Shown piece by piece: positions 60,132 to 64,000 of a DNA stretch of 64,000 bases. Origin of the DNA: G942493375 sp942493375 (GTDB taxonomy: Bacteria; Armatimonadota; UBA5829). The stretch spans positions 3,348,001 through 3,412,000 of the forward strand of contig OW818698.1 in NCBI GenBank assembly GCA_942493375.1. The letters run 5' to 3'. Below the pieces are notes generated by a model that saw nothing but the letters and a program-made list of their open reading frames with translations, made no database searches and was not told the DNA's origin. Each line of letters opens with the position of its first letter. Positions within the stretch are counted from its first letter, which is position 1. A program made the position numbers and the translations under genes.

Positions 60132-61550
60132 ATGATGGATGTTGTCAGGATACTTACGGATGATCAGATGGAAATGCTGCGTGACGGTGCAGTGGATTTG
60201 CTGATCAACGCGGGTATGAAGATCAAAAATGATGAGATACTGGGTCTCCTGGAAAAGGAAGGCGCCAGGATCGATCGAACTACTCAGCGTGCATTCCTCA
60301 CATCTTCGTTGATCTCCAGACTTGTCCCTGAAAACCCAAGCTCAATGAGTGAGTGGGAGTTAAATCCTCCGCTTGCTGATAACCTCAATGTTTGGGGATC
60401 GCATCCATTTGTGATGGACTGGCCAGGCTGTCAGAAAAGAGAAGCTAACAGAGCTGATCTGACGGAGATACTGAAGGCTGTTCATACTCTGGAGGAAATA
60501 TCAGCTATTGGACCTCCGGTGTCTATCTGCGAACTGCCAGCTGTGATCGAACCAATCGAGTCACTGGCGCTGACTATGCAGATGACAGACAAGAAAATCG
60601 CTCCAGCAGAGATCCAGCTTCCCGAGCAGATAAAGTATGCTGTGAGACTCTCTGAGATATATACAGGTCAACCTAACAGCACAGCACTGGTTTCCGGTGG
60701 GGACTATTTCCAGTCTCCTTTGGTGTTCGGTGCACGGTCGTCTGAATGTATATTAGAAAAGGCCCGTTTTGGACTCCCGTCATTTATCGGAACTATGGCA
60801 ACAAGTGGACTAAACTCTCCTGGAACAGTCGCCGGCACCATTACACAAGCACTCGCTGAACTGCTGGGAGGTCTGGTAATAGGTAAAGCCATCAATCCCG
60901 AGTTGGACTGGGGCAGCATTGCCTGTACCGGGATTTTGGATATGTCTACAGGGAGCGCTTGTTTTTCTTCACCTGAGTGCACACTGCAGGATATGTCCCT
61001 TTATCAGATCATGCGCAGAATATATGGCAGACAGATAATAGTAGCCGAACACTATATTGATGCTCCGACACCTGGCATACAAGCGACATTCGAGAAGACT
61101 TACAGATTTAATGCTGCTGCCTCATTCGGGGCCCATATACTTCTGAATAATGGTATCCTGGATGCCGGCCTGGCATTCTCCGGAGTCCAGTGCTGCCTGG
61201 ACCTGGATACAAACCGGAGTCTACTGCGGATGTACCGGGGAATTGAAGTCAGTGATGAGACCATAGGCAGGGATGTCATCCTTGAAGCCTGCTTGAGTGA
61301 TTCACCTAACTTCCTGGATATGGATCACACAGTAGAGCACTGCCGAGACAACTTCTGGTATCCCAAACTGCCTTTGAGAGCAAAGGCTGAAGCTGGAATT
61401 GGTTGGTATGAACACAGCGCTGGTATTTTAGAGAAGTCTGATGAACGCTGGAGGAATGCCATTGCCACATACCAACCAATCGACCTTTCGGATGATAAGC
61501 GACGGGCTATTGAGCAAGTATTAGTTGATGCTAGAAGAGAGCTGTTGTAG
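60132..61550 (+). CDS. Trimethylamine methyltransferase (MttB) family protein, non-pyrrolysine type
   Basis: About 472 residues, the full length of the MttB family, whose members move a methyl group from a quaternary or tertiary amine to a corrinoid protein. Family phrases: LTDDQMEMLRDGAVDLLINAG near the start (in part), LTMQMTDKKIAPAEIQLPEQ, and GTMATSGLNSPGTVAGTITQALAE with the downstream LLGGLVIGKAINP. The frame has no internal amber codon, so it is not a pyrrolysine-containing trimethylamine enzyme; it should be of the glycine-betaine type (MtgB-like) or an unassigned relative. The ATG at 60132 has GGAGG ten bases upstream; an ORF extending to 60036 merely reads through low-complexity CTTTCCAC sequence. 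No corrinoid protein gene is adjacent. Confidence 0.87.
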   Translation: MMDVVRILTDDQMEMLRDGAVDLLINAGMKIKNDEILGLLEKEGARIDRTTQRAFLTSSLISRLVPENPSSMSEWELNPPLADNLNVWGSHPFVMDWPGCQKREANRADLTEILKAVHTLEEISAIGPPVSICELPAVIEPIESLALTMQMTDKKIAPAEIQLPEQIKYAVRLSEIYTGQPNSTALVSGGDYFQSPLVFGARSSECILEKARFGLPSFIGTMATSGLNSPGTVAGTITQALAELLGGLVIGKAINPELDWGSIACTGILDMSTGSACFSSPECTLQDMSLYQIMRRIYGRQIIVAEHYIDAPTPGIQATFEKTYRFNAAASFGAHILLNNGILDAGLAFSGVQCCLDLDTNRSLLRMYRGIEVSDETIGRDVILEACLSDSPNFLDMDHTVEHCRDNFWYPKLPLRAKAEAGIGWYEHSAGILEKSDERWRNAIATYQPIDLSDDKRRAIEQVLVDARRELL

Positions 61551-61588
61551 CTAAATGATCCTACCCAAATAGAGTAAGATCATTTAGC
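61550..61588 (+). terminator. Hairpin after the MttB-like gene
   Basis: GCTAAATGATC (61550-61560) and GATCATTTAGC (61578-61588) form a perfect 11-bp stem starting at the stop codon. Only a short T-rich stretch follows, so termination efficiency is uncertain; the convergent gene ends 24 bases further on. Confidence 0.55.
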
Positions 61589-61611
61589 GTGTTGTAAAAG
61601 ATACCGGTCAG

Positions 61612-62796
61612 TTATCCTGCATCTAGAAGATCTGCGACGAATTTGATTAGTTTTTTGATATAGTAGAATTTAGCAACTAAAAATGCCAGAAGAATAAACA
61701 GCAGCATCGGTCCCATCAAGTGAATATATAGAAAAATGACATTATGTTGGGAATTTTGAATTGGCACAATAGTTGATCTGAACATTAAAAAGAGTATTAG
61801 AACAGCAGCACTGGTGAGTATTTGCCTGATTATTTTCGTTTGATCATATTTAATGTCAGTGCCACCGTTGGGATTAACACTAAGGGAGCATTTTTGAGAG
61901 AAAGCTACTTTGGAATCTGCTATGGGAAATTCCTTTTTGCCATATATGGACCAGTATCTTGACTGTACTTCGAAGTCATTCCCATTAACATTGACTACTG
62001 TTGCTCTTTTGCTTCTTTCGTCATAGTAAACCTGAGGGATAGTTGGACGTTTGATTATATTTTCTGTATCAGCGGAATCCGGATCGCTCAGAAATGGCTG
62101 GGAGAGGATTCTGACACACTCGTCTACGGATTTGCCGGTATGCAAGGTATTCCTGAGTTGCTCAGCAATGAGAGATGATATCTGTTGTTGCAAGGTCGGT
62201 TTATTTTGATCCATGAAATGTGAAATCTGTGTGTCTTTATAGAACATAATCTCTTTTGCTTCAAGCAGCTTACTGGTGAAAGACAGGATATTCTGCAAAG
62301 CGACCACTTTTTGGGCAAATAATTGTGCTACTATCATTGGTATAAACATTATCATCCCCATTATGGAAAATGAACCTGGAAATTCTACTAGATGTCGATA
62401 TTGAGGATTGTCTCGCATTGCCATAAACAAGAATCCTAAAAGAATGGGTAAAAAACCCGCCATCAGTATCTTCTTTATTGACCTTACTTCCTTGTATTCA
62501 ATATCAGTTCCGCCTGATGGGTTGTCCTTTAGTGATAGACGAAAAGATGCCTGTACATTGGACTTTTCCATCTGAAACTCGTCCTGCTCTGATTCAAGCC
62601 AGCTTCGTTCCTGTACCTCATAGCCGTTTACGCAACTATTGACTAAAATTACCCATTTTCTATAGCCTAGCTTACCCATCTGTTTATTTTTTGGTTTGAT
62701 AGTGCCTGCTGTGTTCGGTGCATATGGATCGGAAAGATAGGGCTGTGATAAGCGCTGCATGCATTCAGTTGAAGATAGCTTTGTATGTAAAAACAT
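61612..62796 (-). CDS. Membrane protein with internal tandem duplication
   Basis: I do not recognise a family. The 394-residue protein is an internal duplication: residues about 3-195 and 202-390 align, as shown by LHTKLSSTECMQRLSQPYLSDP against LHTGKSVDECVRILSQPFLSDP (each in part), VNGYEVQERSWL against NGNDFEVQSRYW, and LKDNPSGGTDIEY against LSVNPNGGTDIKY. Each half has a soluble N-terminal beta-type part of about 110 residues followed by two membrane helices (about 112-130 and 143-165; 305-325 and 345-370). This predicts a four-helix inner-membrane protein. ATG 62796 has GAGGAG upstream. The function is unknown. Confidence 0.72.
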   Translation of the reverse strand: MFLHTKLSSTECMQRLSQPYLSDPYAPNTAGTIKPKNKQMGKLGYRKWVILVNSCVNGYEVQERSWLESEQDEFQMEKSNVQASFRLSLKDNPSGGTDIEYKEVRSIKKILMAGFLPILLGFLFMAMRDNPQYRHLVEFPGSFSIMGMIMFIPMIVAQLFAQKVVALQNILSFTSKLLEAKEIMFYKDTQISHFMDQNKPTLQQQISSLIAEQLRNTLHTGKSVDECVRILSQPFLSDPDSADTENIIKRPTIPQVYYDERSKRATVVNVNGNDFEVQSRYWSIYGKKEFPIADSKVAFSQKCSLSVNPNGGTDIKYDQTKIIRQILTSAAVLILFLMFRSTIVPIQNSQHNVIFLYIHLMGPMLLFILLAFLVAKFYYIKKLIKFVADLLDAG

Positions 62797-62983
62797 CTGT
62801 TCTCCTCATATAATTAAAAGATCTCTTGTATAGATCGTCATCAGTATGTAACATGTTTACAACTTCGTCAGACCAGGTTTCGAGGAAGCCTTATGTAGCA
62901 GAATTGTGCAATGAAAGCTGCCTTACAATTAAGTCACATCAGTATAGCATTACAAACGCTATTACATACAAGGAGTTTAAGCA
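62797..62983. promoter_or_regulatory. Divergent promoter region
   Basis: 187 bases between the leftward duplicated membrane protein and the rightward aminotransferase. Both genes have good ribosome-binding sites at its edges (GAGGAG and AAGGAG). A short palindrome GTAACATGTTTAC lies at about 62848-62860. No clear -35/-10 pair can be singled out. Confidence 0.35.
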
Positions 62984-64000
62984 ATGAGCAACACTGACTT
63001 ACCAGTCATTCTCGGTGGGGAACCGATCAGGAATAAACCGTATGGGACCTACCCTCGAGCTTTTGGGGATGAAATCGCTGAGCTGCAATCAGTCCTGGGA
63101 AGTGGTGACTGGAACCAGAATTATGCCGGAGGAGAGACCCAGAAACACTTCGAAAAAGACCTTGCAGAGTATCTGGGAGTTCGCAACACTGTGGCTGTCA
63201 GTTCCGGTGGTGTTGCTTTGCAGATTGCAATGCGCGGGCTTGGGATTGAACCTGGGGATGAGGTGTTGGTCCAGGTAGATACGTGCATAGCCGATGCCTT
63301 TGCAATATTTAATGCCGGAGCTGTTCCTGTGTTTGCAGACAGTGATCCTGAGACATTCATGCTGGACTTCGAATCTGTCGAGAAGACCATAGGTCACCGA
63401 ACTAAAGCAATTATTCCTGTCCATATATGGGGCAGACCTGAAAACACTGACATGGTCCAGAAGATTGCCAAAGCCCACAATCTGCTTGTAATTGATGATG
63501 CATGTCTTGCCTGCGGGGCTGAATGGAGAGGTAAGAAGGCTGGAACTAGCGGAGATGTTGGGATATACTCATTCGGATGCCTAAAGCCTTTCCAGGCTGG
63601 CGAAGGGGGAGCTATTGCAACTGATGACGATAAACTGGCAAAGGACCTTAGAGTTCTAAGAAGCTGGGGAGAGATGCAGTTTGAGTATGGTATCCGGGAT
63701 TACAAAGAGCTTGCCTGGAACGGAAGGATTTCTCAGCTTCTGGCGGCGGTCTTAATCGCTCAGCTGCGGGGATATCCATCATATCTGGCTGGACTTCAGG
63801 AAAATGCCATAAAACTGGAAAACCTGATCTCGGATATTCCTGGAATTAAGATAATGGACAGAGATGAACGCATCAACGCCAGCGCCCATACGCAGTTCAT
63901 TTTCAAAATTGATGAGGAGGAACTGGGAATGTCCCGAAATCTCTTTGAAAAAGCACTGGGAGCAGACGGAGTTCCGATGGTATGGCACGGAGCATTTGAA
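62984..64000 (+). CDS. DegT/DnrJ/EryC1/StrS family aminotransferase (3' end outside window)
   Basis: The first 339 residues of a PLP-dependent sugar aminotransferase-type protein; it runs off the window without a stop. ATG 62984 follows AAGGAGTTTAAGCA. Motifs: the PLP-binding AVSSGGVALQIAMRGLG (71-87), the ring-contacting Asp in LVIDDACLACGAEW (168-181), and the Schiff-base Lys201 in YSFGCLKPFQAGEGGAI (195-211). These enzymes usually transfer an amino group from glutamate to a keto-sugar nucleotide; related ones act in other pathways such as inosose amination. In the usual motif SFHxTKxxxTGEGG the residue before Lys is Thr or Ser; here it is Leu, a mild variation. Whether neighbours outside the window belong to a surface-sugar cluster cannot be seen. 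Confidence 0.9.
   Translation, partial: MSNTDLPVILGGEPIRNKPYGTYPRAFGDEIAELQSVLGSGDWNQNYAGGETQKHFEKDLAEYLGVRNTVAVSSGGVALQIAMRGLGIEPGDEVLVQVDTCIADAFAIFNAGAVPVFADSDPETFMLDFESVEKTIGHRTKAIIPVHIWGRPENTDMVQKIAKAHNLLVIDDACLACGAEWRGKKAGTSGDVGIYSFGCLKPFQAGEGGAIATDDDKLAKDLRVLRSWGEMQFEYGIRDYKELAWNGRISQLLAAVLIAQLRGYPSYLAGLQENAIKLENLISDIPGIKIMDRDERINASAHTQFIFKIDEEELGMSRNLFEKALGADGVPMVWHGAFE

Noticed and set aside
1..64000. tRNA, rRNA, insertion sequences with transposase, prophage
   Set aside because: I looked for T-loop patterns, 16S/23S cores, transposase DDE motifs and phage structural genes and saw none. A dedicated covariance-model scan was not possible, so a missed tRNA cannot be fully excluded.

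Overview
The window looks like chromosomal DNA of a diderm (outer-membrane) bacterium of moderate GC. Three observations point to a diderm: a Kdo-8-phosphate synthase gene (19653-20474), an LptD/OstA-like beta-barrel protein (31164-33149), and CsgG/LpoB-like envelope proteins. The mix of plant-polysaccharide glycosidases, a corrinoid-type methyltransferase homologue, RNase E/G next to a fused radical-SAM/DUF2344 protein, and giant secreted Ig-like proteins would fit Armatimonadota or a nearby deep lineage. That placement is inference; no rRNA or tRNA gene is visible to test it.

Layout. 0.1-7 kb: GNAT acetyltransferase, truncated CorA remnant, aldo/keto reductase, two secreted TIM-barrel glycosidase-like proteins and a polytopic membrane protein. 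7.3-9.3 kb: an AT-rich two-gene cassette (SAMHD1/YwfO-type HD phosphohydrolase plus YwgA-like protein) with its own promoter. 9.3-16.5 kb: TRIC-type channel, a 1429-residue fused acyl-CoA dehydratase activase, and an M48 peptidase. 16.8-24.1 kb: L-fucose isomerase-like enzyme, a kdsA / Gfo-Idh-MocA / acylphosphatase operon, an orphan helical protein, an UlaG-like hydrolase and a GH51 arabinofuranosidase. 24.5-31.1 kb: RNase E/G, radical SAM/DUF2344 protein and uvrB. 31.2-48.6 kb: a one-direction, six-gene envelope locus. 48.9-57.8 kb: coaE, small membrane proteins, a PH-domain protein, thioredoxin, rplU-rpmA, a NarL-type two-component pair, and DUF4282-like and NTF2-like membrane proteins. 57.8-64 kb: DUF981-like protein, FtsB/DivIC-like protein, VOC protein, DUF2795-like protein, a non-pyrrolysine MttB homologue, an internally duplicated membrane protein and the start of a DegT-family aminotransferase.

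The most interesting region is 31.2-48.6 kb. In transcription order it encodes a CsgG/LpoB-like protein with a FlgT-like segment, a subtilisin-like protease, a 681-residue secreted beta protein, a 2816-residue secreted Ig-like repeat protein, a second CsgG-like protein, and an LptD-like barrel with an N-terminal invasin-type Ig domain; uvrB follows. The protease and the two large secreted proteins end in the same kind of tandem module (GW near the start, GYW/GFW near the end). This suggests a shared sorting or anchoring signal and a dedicated outer-membrane assembly or export system. The function is inferred, not shown.

Intergenic spaces carry several families of short interspersed palindromic repeats: a GCAGGCTGGAAGCCTGC element, an element ending in CCCGYATTATT, a near-identical 111-bp pair, and hairpins of the CACTGCGTTCAGAATGAC type. 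They have no coding capacity and look like REP- or MITE-type elements.
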